Notes: generated by a model from the sequence alone, not told the origin. 64,000 nt of DNA from Paenibacillus camelliae (GCF_023715345.1 NZ_JAMBNY010000005.1:1-64000), one strand, 5' to 3'. Shown: positions 1 to 9,184, numbered from the stretch's first letter. Numbers and translations are program-made.

Positions 1-1
1 C

Positions 2-2377
2 CCAGTGTTAAATACAATTGGAGCTAAGACCGTAAATGAAGGAGAAGCATTAACATTTACAGCAAGTGCGACGGATGCAGATTTACCAGCAAATACGTTG
101 ACTTATCGTCTGAAGGATGCACCAGCAACTGCAACAATCGGAGAAACAAGTGGTGTATTCAGTTGGACGCCGGGTGAAGTAGATGGTCCAGATACGGTCA
201 AATTTACGGTGATTGTGAGTGATGGAGAGCTAGAGGATGAGGAAGAGATCGAAGTCACGATCAACGAGGTAAATGTTGCCCCCGTGTTAAATACAATTGG
301 AGCTAAAACCGTAAATGAAGGAGAAGCATTAACATTTACAGCAAGTGCGACGGATGCAGATTTACCAGCAAATACGTTGACATATCGCTTGAAGGATGCA
401 CCAGCAACTGCAACAATCGGAGAAACAAGTGGTGTATTCAGTTGGACGCCGGGTGAAGTGGATGGTCCAGACACGATCAAATTTACGGTGATTGTGAGTG
501 ATGGAGAGCTAGAGGATGAGGAAGAGATCGAAGTCACGATCAACGAGGTAAATGTTGCCCCCGTGTTAAATACAATTGGAGCTAAGACCGTAAATGAAGG
601 AGAAGCATTAACATTTACAGCAAGTGCGACGGATGCAGATTTACCAGCAAATACGTTGACATTCAGCTTGCTAGATGAGCCATCAGGAGCGAATATAGAT
701 GAAGAAACAGGTGTATTTAGCTGGACACCGACAGAAGAACAAGGTCCAGGTGAATATACATTTACGGTGATCGTCAGTGATGGGGTAGTAACGGCAGAAG
801 AAGAGATTACGGTAAGCGTCCTTGAGGTAAATACAGCTCCTGTGTTGCAGGAGATTGGTAATCAAAAAGTAACCGAAGGATCCCTACTTTCGTTTTATGT
901 AACGTCAGTGGATCAAGATATTCCTACCCAAACATTAGAGTATAGACTCATTGATGCTCCAGTGGGTGCAGTTATTGATGAAAGCACAGGGGAATTTAGA
1001 TGGAGACCAGATTCTCGATTTGCTGGGAAAACCAATACCTTCACCATACAAGTAAGTGATGGCGAATTAACGGATGAAGAAGTTATATCGGTTACAGTGA
1101 ATTATGCTCTATCATCCATTGAACCAGTGCATTCAGAAGTGAATGTACTGATTAATGGTAGAGCGGTAGCGATTGGTTCCGTTATCACCTCAACAGTAAA
1201 TGGTAAGCAGGTATTAACTACTATTGTTGATGAAGATAAATTAGAGGAATTAATGGAAAAGGAACAAGCTAATAGCTTAATTACGATTTCAGTAAGTACG
1301 AATTCTGATGTTGTTGTAGGTCAATTAACAGGAACAATCGTGAGTAAGCTACAGAAAAAGTCAGCAGATATTGAATTACGAACGAATTATGGTTCGTATA
1401 CGATTCCAGCTAATGAAATTGATCTTTCAGAATTAACTAAGCAATTCGGTGGAGATGTTAACCTGGATGATGTCATAGTGAATATTGAAATTGAAAAGCC
1501 ATCTTCCGCAACAGTTGCTCTTGTTAACCAATCTGCAAGTAAAGCTGGGGTAACACTTGATTCGGATCCGATTAATTTCAAGGTAACTATTCAGTTAGGC
1601 AATAAGAGTGTAGAAGTCGGACACTATACAAGTTACGTTGGACGAACAATTATGACAAAAAAATTCGACAAAATTACAACAGGCGTGGTTGTTGATCCTG
1701 ATGGTACGATGCGACATGTACCAACAATGGTAACTAAGAATGAGTCAGGGTATAGTGTAGTAATAAATAGTTTAACAAATAGTACTTATGTATTGATAAG
1801 AAATGAAGTAGAATTTGAGGATGTTAAAAATCATTGGGCGAAGCAAGTTATTGAAGACATGGCATCTCGCTTAATTATTAATGGTCTTGGAGAAGGACAA
1901 TATAAACCAGATCAAGACATAACGAGAGCAGAGTTTGCAGCAGTATTGGTTAGAGGGTTAGGCTTACCGGCAATGAATGATGGTACGGTCTTTAGCGATG
2001 TATCCAAAAATGCATGGTATGCACAAGTTATCCAAACGGCCAAATATTATGATTTGATAACAGGTTACGAGGATGGTTCTTTCCGTCCAAATGAAAAGAT
2101 AAGTAGAGAGCAAGTAATGCTTATCATCTCAAAAGCAATGAAGCTTACAGGATTAAAAGGGGTAGGTGCTGGTGAATCTGTCGAAGCAACAATTAATGGC
2201 TTTGCAGATGCAGGAACAGTATCTAAGTGGGCACTGTCTGGAGTAGCTGACACGATATCTTCGGGAGTAATATCTGGAAGAACTAATCAACAGTTAGCGC
2301 CAAAAGCAAATATCTCCAGAGCCGAAGTAGCTGTTATTATTCAAAGATTGCTACAATACTCTGAGCTAATTGATTAA
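2..2377 (+). CDS. SLH-anchored surface protein with tandem Ig-like repeats (5' partial)
   Basis: The reading frame is open at the window start, so the true N-terminus lies upstream. The visible part holds four Ig/cadherin-like repeats of 93 residues (signature: APVLNTIG, then TFTVIVSDGEL), a roughly 230-residue linker region without a domain I recognise, and three C-terminal SLH motifs at about residues 600-790. The SLH motifs start at FEDVKNHWA, FSDVSKNAW and FADAGTVSKW and carry TRAEF-like signatures. SLH triplets bind pyruvylated secondary cell-wall polymer, so the protein is surface-attached with the Ig-like stalk outward. Function beyond adhesion or display cannot be read from the visible part. 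A strong terminator follows. Surface location is well supported; any enzymatic domain would be in the missing N-terminus. Confidence 0.9.
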   Translation, partial: PVLNTIGAKTVNEGEALTFTASATDADLPANTLTYRLKDAPATATIGETSGVFSWTPGEVDGPDTVKFTVIVSDGELEDEEEIEVTINEVNVAPVLNTIGAKTVNEGEALTFTASATDADLPANTLTYRLKDAPATATIGETSGVFSWTPGEVDGPDTIKFTVIVSDGELEDEEEIEVTINEVNVAPVLNTIGAKTVNEGEALTFTASATDADLPANTLTFSLLDEPSGANIDEETGVFSWTPTEEQGPGEYTFTVIVSDGVVTAEEEITVSVLEVNTAPVLQEIGNQKVTEGSLLSFYVTSVDQDIPTQTLEYRLIDAPVGAVIDESTGEFRWRPDSRFAGKTNTFTIQVSDGELTDEEVISVTVNYALSSIEPVHSEVNVLINGRAVAIGSVITSTVNGKQVLTTIVDEDKLEELMEKEQANSLITISVSTNSDVVVGQLTGTIVSKLQKKSADIELRTNYGSYTIPANEIDLSELTKQFGGDVNLDDVIVNIEIEKPSSATVALVNQSASKAGVTLDSDPINFKVTIQLGNKSVEVGHYTSYVGRTIMTKKFDKITTGVVVDPDGTMRHVPTMVTKNESGYSVVINSLTNSTYVLIRNEVEFEDVKNHWAKQVIEDMASRLIINGLGEGQYKPDQDITRAEFAAVLVRGLGLPAMNDGTVFSDVSKNAWYAQVIQTAKYYDLITGYEDGSFRPNEKISREQVMLIISKAMKLTGLKGVGAGESVEATINGFADAGTVSKWALSGVADTISSGVISGRTNQQLAPKANISRAEVAVIIQRLLQYSELID
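5..1105. repeat. Tandem 279-bp Ig-like coding repeats
   Basis: Units start at 5, 284, 563 and 842, each 279 bp (93 codons). Units 1 and 2 and the first half of unit 3 are almost identical at DNA level, including synonymous positions. The second half of unit 3 and all of unit 4 have diverged in sequence but keep the spacing. This pattern suggests recent duplication or gene conversion, with older units at the 3' side. The array probably continues upstream of the window. Confidence 0.9.
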
Positions 2378-2413
2378 TGGGTATGTAGCAAAGTAAGAGT
2401 TTTGTGACGTAGC

Positions 2414-2460
2414 AGACCGTTCCTTGGTAATACATCAAGGGACGGTCTTTTATCGTTTTT
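2414..2460 (+). terminator. Intrinsic terminator after SLH protein
   Basis: A 13-bp stem (AGACCGTTCCTTG pairing with CAAGGGACGGTCT, one G-U pair), an 8-nt loop and a T-rich tail lie 36 bp after the stop codon. Confidence 0.85.
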
Positions 2461-2665
2461 TATTGGGATAATGATCTAAAAAAATATTAGTATAATGGGT
2501 AATGGGAAAATTCGAATAATCCAGGTAATGAAGAAGAGCCGTCTTCGCGGGTATAATCTTTGATGATTTGAAAATTTATAATTTATCCTTTAAGAAAGAT
2601 AATGCTACTCTAATAGGATGGTACATCACATATATCAGAAATAATACGTTGTAACCTTTAAACAA

Positions 2666-2716
2666 GGAGCTGGTCTAAGCGATACATAATCGCTTAGACC
2701 GGCTCCCTTATTTTTT
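2666..2716 (+). terminator. Second, orphan rho-independent terminator
   Basis: A long stem (GGAGCTGGTCTAAGCGAT pairing with ATCGCTTAGACCGGCTCC, one G-U pair) is followed by a T-rich tail. No convincing ORF lies between the previous terminator and this one (2461-2665), although TATAAT-like boxes are present near 2490 and 2560. It may end an untranslated transcript or act as a backup terminator. I see nothing else in 2378-2735. Confidence 0.7.
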
Positions 2717-2735
2717 ATATCATTTATATAAGTAA

Positions 2736-2756
2736 CTTAAAGTTTTCTTTAACTTA
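2736..2756 (+). promoter_or_regulatory. Candidate response-regulator box upstream of kinase gene
   Basis: Direct repeat of a TTTAA-type half-site (CTTAAAG, then CTTTAAC). It closely matches a second copy at 5832-5852 before the gene that follows the kinase/regulator pair. OmpR/PhoB-family regulators bind direct repeats with about 11-bp periodicity. Assignment to this regulator is inference. Confidence 0.4.
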
Positions 2757-2888
2757 CCCAAATATAGAAGCAAAACCTCATGATCTCTTACATTTGCTAA
2801 CGACAGATTTTATTAGGGATGTTATTATTTAAATAAATTCCTACAAAAATCGATGTTGATAGATATTGCAGATGGAGGTCAATTCATC

Positions 2889-5054
2889 ATGAGGAGAATG
2901 CTAGGATTGAGCTCTAACACAAATGTAATTCAGATTGTTACTGCCGTTATTCTTGGTTTGGTAGTAAGCTTTATCCTCATGTCAGTACCACACCTCCCAA
3001 AAATCGAAAGTAAGCAAGGTATTCTTGATATAAGCCAGATACATATTAGTGAAGAACCGATAAAGCTAAAAGGTGAATGGGAATTTTACTGGCAGGAGCT
3101 GCTGCTGCCTGAAGATATACACGACCGTATAGCCCAAGAAGGTAACACCGATCGCTTAATTAATATCCCTAGCTCTTGGAACGGCTATTCGGTAGACGAT
3201 CAGAAGCTCGATGGGACAGGCTTTGCAACCTATCGGATGGTCATCCAGCTTAGTGAGCAGGATAGCAACGGGCGGCTAGCTCTACGGTTGCCTACGATTT
3301 TTCATTCATATAAATTATGGGTTAATGGTGAACGGTTAGCAGAAGTAGGTGAAGTAGGGCGGGACAAGAGCAGTGTCACGCCAAATTTGGCAACGAAGCT
3401 AGTATTCTTTCAACCGGAAAATGATAGGGTTGAGCTAGTCATGCAGGTTGCCAATTTTCATCATAACCGAGGAGGTATCACCAAGTACATAGAGCTAGGT
3501 GGTAGTGATCAATTAGCAGTTAGAACAAATCTAAAAATCGCTGCTGAAATGTTCATCACCGCAAGCTTGCTAGTCATTGGTATATATCATCTGCTGCTGT
3601 TTGTACTAAGGCGAAAAGACAGGGCTACGCTCTATTATGGTCTGTTTACCACATTATTCGGTATTCGCTCCTTGTTAGTCGGGGAACATCTAATGACACA
3701 AGTGTGGCCAAACATGCCATGGGAGCTACAGTTTAAAATAGAGTATCTCGTTCTTTGTAGCAGTGCTTATCTCATCACGATGTACTCTGATTGCATATAT
3801 CCGAATTATATTGCACGTTGGTTTCATCTTGGTACACGGCTTGCAACAGGGGCGCTTTGTATCGTTGTTCTGGTGACACCAGCCATAGTCTATACAAAAC
3901 TATTGCTATTGATTGGTTTGGTTGTTGTTGTTCATGCCATTTATCTGATTATAGGGCTAGTTCGGGCAGCTCTTCAGCGTGTGGAGGGAGCGTTGCTCTT
4001 TCTACTAGTGTCGATGGTAGCCTTTATTGCGACGGTCAACGATTTCTTATATTACAGTGAATGGTCACCGATTGAAAATTCGTTTTCACTCGCTCTGTTG
4101 GTCTTTACCATTGCACAGATGATATTGCTTTCTGCAAGGTTTACGAGAACGGCTGCAAACGAGGAGAGAGTTACGCTTCAGCTACAGGATGCTAACAATA
4201 AGCTGACTGAAATGAATACGAATTTGGAGCAGCTTGTACTAGAGCGTACGAATGCTCTAACTGTGGCTCATGCTGAGCTTCGCCTATCCTATGATCAATT
4301 ACTTCTCTCTGAGCAGGGAAGGAAGAAGCTTCTCGCCTATATTACCCATGATTTGCGTATGCCACTAGCCAATATGCTAGGCTATGTCGAGGCTGTTCAC
4401 GATGGGGTCAAGCCAGAACGCAATGAGCAATACCTCAAGTATATTCGTGATAACACAATAAGAATTAACCGTATGATCGAGGAGTTATCCTTTTTGTCGC
4501 ATCTGGAGACGGGGCAAGTCGCGTACCAGATGGAGGCCGTTTATGTGACTCAATTCATACAGCAGTTTTATGAACAATATGAGCTAGTTGTGCGTGATGC
4601 AGGTTTAGAGTTCAGACTAGATACTAGAGCTGTAGATGATCTGCGAAATATGCCCATTGTTACAATGGATACGCAACGGCTAGAGCAGGCGTTGTTTAAT
4701 CTAGTGTCGAATGCGATGAAGTTTACGCCGAAAGGTGGAGTCGTACGTCTAGCAATAACTGTGGACAAGGCGAACGATACCCGCCATGCGGTAATTAGCG
4801 TACAAGACTCAGGGATAGGGATTCCTCCCGAACAGTTAGAACAAATTTTTGATCGCAACTATAGATATGCTCGACCGGGCATGGATTTAGAAGTTGAGGG
4901 AAGCGGACTTGGACTGGCCATTTGTCGAGAAATCGTGCAAGCACATGGTGGGACGGTTTGGGCAGAAAGTGATGGAATAACTGGTTCAATTTTTTATATA
5001 TCGCTTCCATTTATTCGCGAAGAGGGAAGGGGACGGAATGATGGACAATTATAA
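2889..5054 (+). CDS. Sensor histidine kinase with 7TMR-DISM sensor
   Basis: About 721 residues. After an N-terminal membrane helix (residues ~10-32) comes an extracytoplasmic jelly-roll region of the kind that precedes 7TMR-DISM domains (residues ~45-210, with LKGEWEFYW), seven membrane helices (~225-425), a coiled linker and a transmitter. The transmitter has an H box with phospho-accepting His487 in YITHDLRMP, an N box (NLVSNAMKFTP), and G boxes (DSGIGIPP, GSGLGLAI). It should autophosphorylate and signal to the regulator encoded by the next gene, which it overlaps. The start at 2889 is chosen because GGAGGT lies 9 bp upstream; an in-frame ATG at 2853 has no such site. Jelly-roll sensors of this type are thought to bind carbohydrates, but the ligand is unknown here. 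Confidence 0.93.
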   Translation: MRRMLGLSSNTNVIQIVTAVILGLVVSFILMSVPHLPKIESKQGILDISQIHISEEPIKLKGEWEFYWQELLLPEDIHDRIAQEGNTDRLINIPSSWNGYSVDDQKLDGTGFATYRMVIQLSEQDSNGRLALRLPTIFHSYKLWVNGERLAEVGEVGRDKSSVTPNLATKLVFFQPENDRVELVMQVANFHHNRGGITKYIELGGSDQLAVRTNLKIAAEMFITASLLVIGIYHLLLFVLRRKDRATLYYGLFTTLFGIRSLLVGEHLMTQVWPNMPWELQFKIEYLVLCSSAYLITMYSDCIYPNYIARWFHLGTRLATGALCIVVLVTPAIVYTKLLLLIGLVVVVHAIYLIIGLVRAALQRVEGALLFLLVSMVAFIATVNDFLYYSEWSPIENSFSLALLVFTIAQMILLSARFTRTAANEERVTLQLQDANNKLTEMNTNLEQLVLERTNALTVAHAELRLSYDQLLLSEQGRKKLLAYITHDLRMPLANMLGYVEAVHDGVKPERNEQYLKYIRDNTIRINRMIEELSFLSHLETGQVAYQMEAVYVTQFIQQFYEQYELVVRDAGLEFRLDTRAVDDLRNMPIVTMDTQRLEQALFNLVSNAMKFTPKGGVVRLAITVDKANDTRHAVISVQDSGIGIPPEQLEQIFDRNYRYARPGMDLEVEGSGLGLAICREIVQAHGGTVWAESDGITGSIFYISLPFIREEGRGRNDGQL

Positions 5055-5736
5055 AATTATGATCGTTGATGATGATCCGCATATATGTGAAATTGTTCAA
5101 GCATATTGTGAGAAGGACGGCTTTAGTACCTCCTATAGCCATAACGGCAGAGATGCGATGAAGCTGCTGACATCGTTCGAGCCTGATTTAATTGTGCTCG
5201 ATGTTTTACTAGCAAATGAGAATGGAATAGATTGGTGTAAGGACGCTCGTAATCATACGGATGCACCGATTGTATTTCTAAGCAGCCGTGAGGAAGACGA
5301 GGTTAAAATCAATGCATTAAACTATGGTGGGGATGATTATGTAACGAAGCCATTTAGTCCAGGGGTGCTTATGGCTAAGATCAAGGCTCATCTTCGCAGA
5401 GTATCGACAGGTAAAAGAGAGCAGCTACTGGAACTACCGGGATTGACGCTTGATTTCTACTCGCAGTCCGTCAACATGGTTAGTAAAACCGTTTATTTAT
5501 CCAAAAAAGAGTTTTCTCTACTGTCCTATATGGCGCAACATGTGAATCGTGTCGTTAGTGTCAATGCGCTGTTTCAGCTTATATGGGGGATGGAGAGTCT
5601 GGAGGACACGAGAACGGTTGCTGTCCACATTAGCAATCTGCGGAAAAAAATAGAGAATGATCCTGTTAACCCCGAGCGAATTATTACGGTTCGAGGAGAA
5701 GGGTATATGCTAGTTGCTAAGCATACACGAGCTTAA
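5041..5736 (+). CDS. OmpR/PhoB-family response regulator
   Basis: About 231 residues. The N-terminal receiver has the acidic pocket (VDDDPH), phospho-acceptor Asp54 in VLDVLLANENG and the conserved Lys in VTKPFSP. The C-terminal winged helix-turn-helix (residues ~130-228) ends in the typical ITVRGEGYML. It overlaps the kinase gene by 14 bp, indicating translational coupling and a cognate pair. Two adjacent ATGs (5038, 5041) are possible; 5041 has the better spacing to AAGGGGA. Likely targets include its own operon and the next gene, since both carry the same TTTAA direct repeat upstream. Confidence 0.95.
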   Translation: MDNYKIMIVDDDPHICEIVQAYCEKDGFSTSYSHNGRDAMKLLTSFEPDLIVLDVLLANENGIDWCKDARNHTDAPIVFLSSREEDEVKINALNYGGDDYVTKPFSPGVLMAKIKAHLRRVSTGKREQLLELPGLTLDFYSQSVNMVSKTVYLSKKEFSLLSYMAQHVNRVVSVNALFQLIWGMESLEDTRTVAVHISNLRKKIENDPVNPERIITVRGEGYMLVAKHTRA

Positions 5737-5782
5737 GTAGGTAAACATAGCTGCCGGAATAGTCACTTATAGAGTCAATAAA

Positions 5783-5826
5783 AATAGCGGAGTAGGGGTT
5801 ATCCCTGTCTCCGCTATTATTCATTT
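5783..5826 (+). terminator. Intrinsic terminator after response regulator
   Basis: Stem AATAGCGGAG pairing with CTCCGCTATT, extended by a GGG/CCC inner stem, then TATTCATTT. It separates the two-component operon from the next gene. Confidence 0.75.
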
Positions 5827-5831
5827 AACAG

Positions 5832-5852
5832 TTTAAAGTTTCCTTTAAGTTT
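5832..5852 (+). promoter_or_regulatory. Candidate response-regulator box and promoter region
   Basis: TTTAAAG and CTTTAAG half-sites in direct repeat, as at 2736-2756, lie about 25 bp before a -10-like TAAAAT near 5877. The position fits an activator site at the -35 region for the gene starting at 5938. Confidence 0.45.
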
Positions 5853-5937
5853 CTTATGTGAGATAGCCTGCCATGATAAAATATGAATAAAGAATCAGTA
5901 CGATTTCGTAGCTCATAGAAGATGAGAGGTGAGTCGA

Positions 5938-6582
5938 TTGAAGATTATGACCGTTCCATTCTTATCTATTCTGCCGAATGCGAACAAAGGGCATGCAACT
6001 GAAGCTGTTGATGCTGCTAGTAAAGTGAACGTGCAACCGTTCGATGGTAACCAGCAACAATTGAATGTTAAGCAAGCACTGAAGGAGCAAATACTGCGAA
6101 AGCTATCTGAGCTGCAAGCATTGGTAACCGAACAAGGGCACGATAACCCGAAGGTTAAGCTTATCAATGATAAATTTCGCAATGGTAAGAAGCTAACGTC
6201 AGCTGAGATAGCTTATCTAAGTCAGCATGCGAAAGGTATAGTCGATCATATCGAGCGAATTTCTCGTGAGCGTGAAATCGTCGAACATAGGATGAGCGTT
6301 GCACCCTCGAAAATGGATGTGCAGAATGTTGTCCTGCTTTCTCTTCAGCAAGTCGCAAAGCACCCTAGCACGGAAGAGCGCATCGTACGTGCAGCGCAGA
6401 TAGCTGATGCACAGTACGAGTATATGCAATCAGAAGATTATAGGAATAAGCCTAACGGGCCTTTAGATGATCGAGAGAAACAAGCTAGCAACCGTATAGG
6501 TAGTAGAAAAGATATGATGCATACGTTAATGGCTATTGTCGCATATGAGAAAGCTAAGCTTTTGACGATGAAACAACCATGA
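5938..6582 (+). CDS. Hypothetical helical protein, possible two-component target
   Basis: About 214 residues with no family I recognise. It is charged and predicted mostly alpha-helical (for example KQALKEQILRKLSELQALV), with no signal peptide or membrane segment. A short N-terminal stretch (MTVPFLSILPNA) is hydrophobic, but too short for secretion. The TTG at 5938 is preferred because GAGAGGTGAG lies just upstream; GTG 5929 and ATG 5947 are in frame. It stands alone between terminators and carries the same upstream direct repeat as the kinase gene, so it may be a direct output of that system. Function unknown. Confidence 0.75.
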   Translation: MKIMTVPFLSILPNANKGHATEAVDAASKVNVQPFDGNQQQLNVKQALKEQILRKLSELQALVTEQGHDNPKVKLINDKFRNGKKLTSAEIAYLSQHAKGIVDHIERISREREIVEHRMSVAPSKMDVQNVVLLSLQQVAKHPSTEERIVRAAQIADAQYEYMQSEDYRNKPNGPLDDREKQASNRIGSRKDMMHTLMAIVAYEKAKLLTMKQP

Positions 6583-6741
6583 ACGCATTGAAAAACGGAT
6601 CTCATAACGATTCCTCTTAACAACATGCCAATGTTTAATTAATATCTCATTCCACAAAAAACTCACTTCTATTCTCAGCTAAAATTGATATCCCCTCATT
6701 AGAAAGACTAGCTAGCTGAGCTTCGTTCAACTTAATCAATC

Positions 6742-6783
6742 GCATTACCTTAGGGCATGCTAATGGTAATGCTTTTTTTTTTT
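6742..6783 (+). terminator. Intrinsic terminator
   Basis: Stem GCATTACC pairing with GGTAATGC, a 13-nt loop region and a run of 11 T. It ends transcription from the upstream hypothetical gene. The complementary strand also gives a stem after the convergent LysM gene, but with no T run. Confidence 0.85.
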
Positions 6784-6803
6784 ACATACCCATACCACCC
6801 TGA

Positions 6804-7610
6804 TTAGGAAAAGTAGACTCTGACTCTAACTAAATCAACAATTCGACCATCCTCAGCACTGCGGTCATAAACCCACAACTCGCCTTCCTCGGTCGTTGGG
6901 TGCTGATCAAAAGGGAGCTCAAGTGAAAAATAACCATAGGCAGGAGCTCCCTTTTGTGCGGTTGTAAAGCGTTCATTCGTTACGATCATATGGTTACCAT
7001 CTCTTATCTGCATCAGAACATTAGCCTCGAATACGCGTGCAAACCCTTCAACGTGAACACCGCTAGCAATATATTCTCCAACAGGTGGACGTACAACGGT
7101 TATATTACGCGTTGACGGTGCTGGAATGATTAGACGAAATGCTGGATAAAGCAGATCTCGAGAGAATCCAGGTCTGCCTTCGTTTGCTTGCAGAATCGAC
7201 TGAACAGAAATTCCTAACTGACTAGCGATTTGTGTTAAGGTGTCTCCTGGGTGAATCTCGTATTGAAAAGCAGGCACCCAAAGAGGGTGGTTAATTAATA
7301 TAGCGTTCGCATCTGCTAGTTGATTCACCCCCGCTAGTAAATCATAGTGAGCGGAGAACCTGCGGCCAATGGAGAATAACGTATCGCCTGGCTGTACGAT
7401 ATAAATGCTTCGATAAGGCTGCACCGCTGGTGCAGGCACGACCAGCAGCCAGCCAGGATAAATGAGATATGGATCGGTAATAGGCGGATAGATGGCATTA
7501 GCCTCTTGAATAAGGTCTACCGTGCTGTTAAATCTCGATGCAATAGAGTATAAAGTGTCCCCAGGCTGGACGGTATATAAAATCTGTGTTTCTTCTATAA
7601 TTCCCAACAT
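6804..7610 (-). CDS. LysM-repeat protein with C-terminal Gmad2 domain
   Basis: About 268 residues. Three LysM repeats (residues ~10-60, 68-115, 117-165; each begins YxVQPGDTLxSI or similar) are followed by an Ig-like domain of the Gmad2 type (~170-268: VRPPVGEYIASGVHVEGFARVFEANV). LysM binds peptidoglycan GlcNAc. Gmad2 occurs in spore-germination proteins such as GerM. There is no signal peptide, which is common for LysM proteins laid on spore coats or cortex from the mother cell. ATG 7610 is preferred over the TTG one codon upstream; AAGGGA lies just before it. A spore-envelope role is inference from domain families. Confidence 0.85.
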   Translation of the reverse strand: MLGIIEETQILYTVQPGDTLYSIASRFNSTVDLIQEANAIYPPITDPYLIYPGWLLVVPAPAVQPYRSIYIVQPGDTLFSIGRRFSAHYDLLAGVNQLADANAILINHPLWVPAFQYEIHPGDTLTQIASQLGISVQSILQANEGRPGFSRDLLYPAFRLIIPAPSTRNITVVRPPVGEYIASGVHVEGFARVFEANVLMQIRDGNHMIVTNERFTTAQKGAPAYGYFSLELPFDQHPTTEEGELWVYDRSAEDGRIVDLVRVRVYFS

Positions 7611-7736
7611 CAATCATCCCTTTATTAGACGTATTACCACATCCTATTCGCCTAAATGAACAAAGGTGCGATTTCACAGCAACTGTTAAGCAAACGGTAT
7701 ATCGAATGTACACCAACAGTGAATACACTATAAAAT

Positions 7737-7778
7737 CAAAGAAAAGCCTCTTACCAATTCGCAGCATTGGTAAGAGGC
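7737..7778 (-). terminator. Terminator of the glucuronide operon
   Basis: Perfect 13-bp arms (GCCTCTTACCAAT and ATTGGTAAGAGGC) with a T-rich tail on the minus strand (TTTTCTTTGATTTT), just after the symporter stop codon. Confidence 0.85.
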
Positions 7779-7795
7779 AAGGCGTATAGTTTATG

Positions 7796-9184
7796 TTACT
7801 TCTTTCTTCTTTCTGCGAGCTCAGCTGAGAGCTGCATCGTGCGTTTCTTATTCAATGGATATAGGAACATCAGAATGAAGAAGATAACAATATAGATAAT
7901 AGCTGGAACCAAGGTTGCTAGTCCATAAATTCCATTCAATGTACTTTCCGCTTGTACATCTAGTGTGGAGTTGTAGCCAACTGCACCGAGTGCATAACCA
8001 CCTATGCCTCCGGCGATGGCTTGACCGATTTTGAGAGCCATAGAATAGATGGAGTAAACGGTTGCATCTTCACGCATATCAGTTAAAAACTCGTGATAAT
8101 CAATAACATCGGTGACAAATGCCCAAACTACTAGGTTGAACAAGCCCATCGCGAACATTCCGATTGCAGAGATGATAACAAACTGCAAACTGCTAATATC
8201 ATTTAAGAAGTAAAGCAAAAGATAAGTTGCCCCTGCTAATGCCATGCCAGCAGCTGCCAGTTCTTTCTTGCCGAATCTTGCAACTAATGGCTTGATTAGA
8301 GGTGTTGCCAATAATACAACCGCTGCTTGAACAAAGCCGATCGCACTTAACATTGCTGTGTTGTTAAAGAAATCCTTGAAGAGGTAGGCGTTAACTGTAC
8401 CAATCAACATCATATTGATCATAAAGATTAACGAAGCGATAAGAATCCAGATCAACGGCTTGTTCTTAACTAGACCCTTCATTGTTTTACCGAGATTTTT
8501 ATTCTGTTTCGTATCAGGTTGATCGACAATTCGTTCTGTAGAGAGTTTATAGCATCCAATATAACAAGCAATTGCTAGCACACCAAATAATACAGCTGCC
8601 ATGAACATACGGTCAGCATCCATTTTGTTATCTACGAACACAATTAGTGGACCCAGTACGTTAATAATTAAGCTAGCGAGCATAGCGCCCATCGTTCTCC
8701 ATGTAGATAATGTTGTACGTTCGACAGGATCCGCTGTAATCACAGAAGCCATAGACCCGTAAGGGATATTGACTGTACTGTATAACGTTCCCCAAACGAT
8801 ATAAGTAACGAATGCCCAAGCTAGGTAGAACCCATCACTCATACCAGGGATTTTGACAAACATGAGCACACCCGATAAGACAAGTGGGAAGGACATTCGA
8901 AGTATCCAAGGCTTAAACTTCCCATGCTTAGTCGCTTTTCTCGTATCGATAAATCTTCCCCATGCAAAATCAGCGAATGCATCCCATAGTCTAGCTATGA
9001 AGAATAGGGTACCGACAAGCTCAGCACTAATATGAAAAATATCAGTATAATAAACCATTAAGAATGCGCTTACTAAAATGAAAAAGAAATCATTACCGAA
9101 GTCACCGAATAAATATCCGAGTTTATCTCTCATCCCAAATGGGCGGTTTGTCTTATTTTCTAGTTTACTTGTAGATGGACTCAT
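7796..9184 (-). CDS. GPH-family sugar/glucuronide:cation symporter
   Basis: 462 residues, about 12 membrane helices. It belongs to the glycoside-pentoside-hexuronide:cation symporter family, with the characteristic early LGYLFGDFGNDFFF and the charged loop RFIDTRKATKHGKFKPW. It lies downstream of beta-glucuronidase on the same strand (183-bp gap), which makes glucuronides the most likely substrate (the role UidB plays in enteric bacteria). Hydrolysis would follow import, since the glucuronidase has no signal peptide. An AAAGGGGGA site precedes the ATG. The family is secure; the substrate is inferred from context. Confidence 0.9.
   Translation of the reverse strand: MSPSTSKLENKTNRPFGMRDKLGYLFGDFGNDFFFILVSAFLMVYYTDIFHISAELVGTLFFIARLWDAFADFAWGRFIDTRKATKHGKFKPWILRMSFPLVLSGVLMFVKIPGMSDGFYLAWAFVTYIVWGTLYSTVNIPYGSMASVITADPVERTTLSTWRTMGAMLASLIINVLGPLIVFVDNKMDADRMFMAAVLFGVLAIACYIGCYKLSTERIVDQPDTKQNKNLGKTMKGLVKNKPLIWILIASLIFMINMMLIGTVNAYLFKDFFNNTAMLSAIGFVQAAVVLLATPLIKPLVARFGKKELAAAGMALAGATYLLLYFLNDISSLQFVIISAIGMFAMGLFNLVVWAFVTDVIDYHEFLTDMREDATVYSIYSMALKIGQAIAGGIGGYALGAVGYNSTLDVQAESTLNGIYGLATLVPAIIYIVIFFILMFLYPLNKKRTMQLSAELAERRKK

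Noticed and set aside
103-543. Ser-rich minus-strand open frames across the Ig-like repeats
   Set aside because: They are antisense shadows of the repeats; composition is low-complexity and no ribosome site precedes them.
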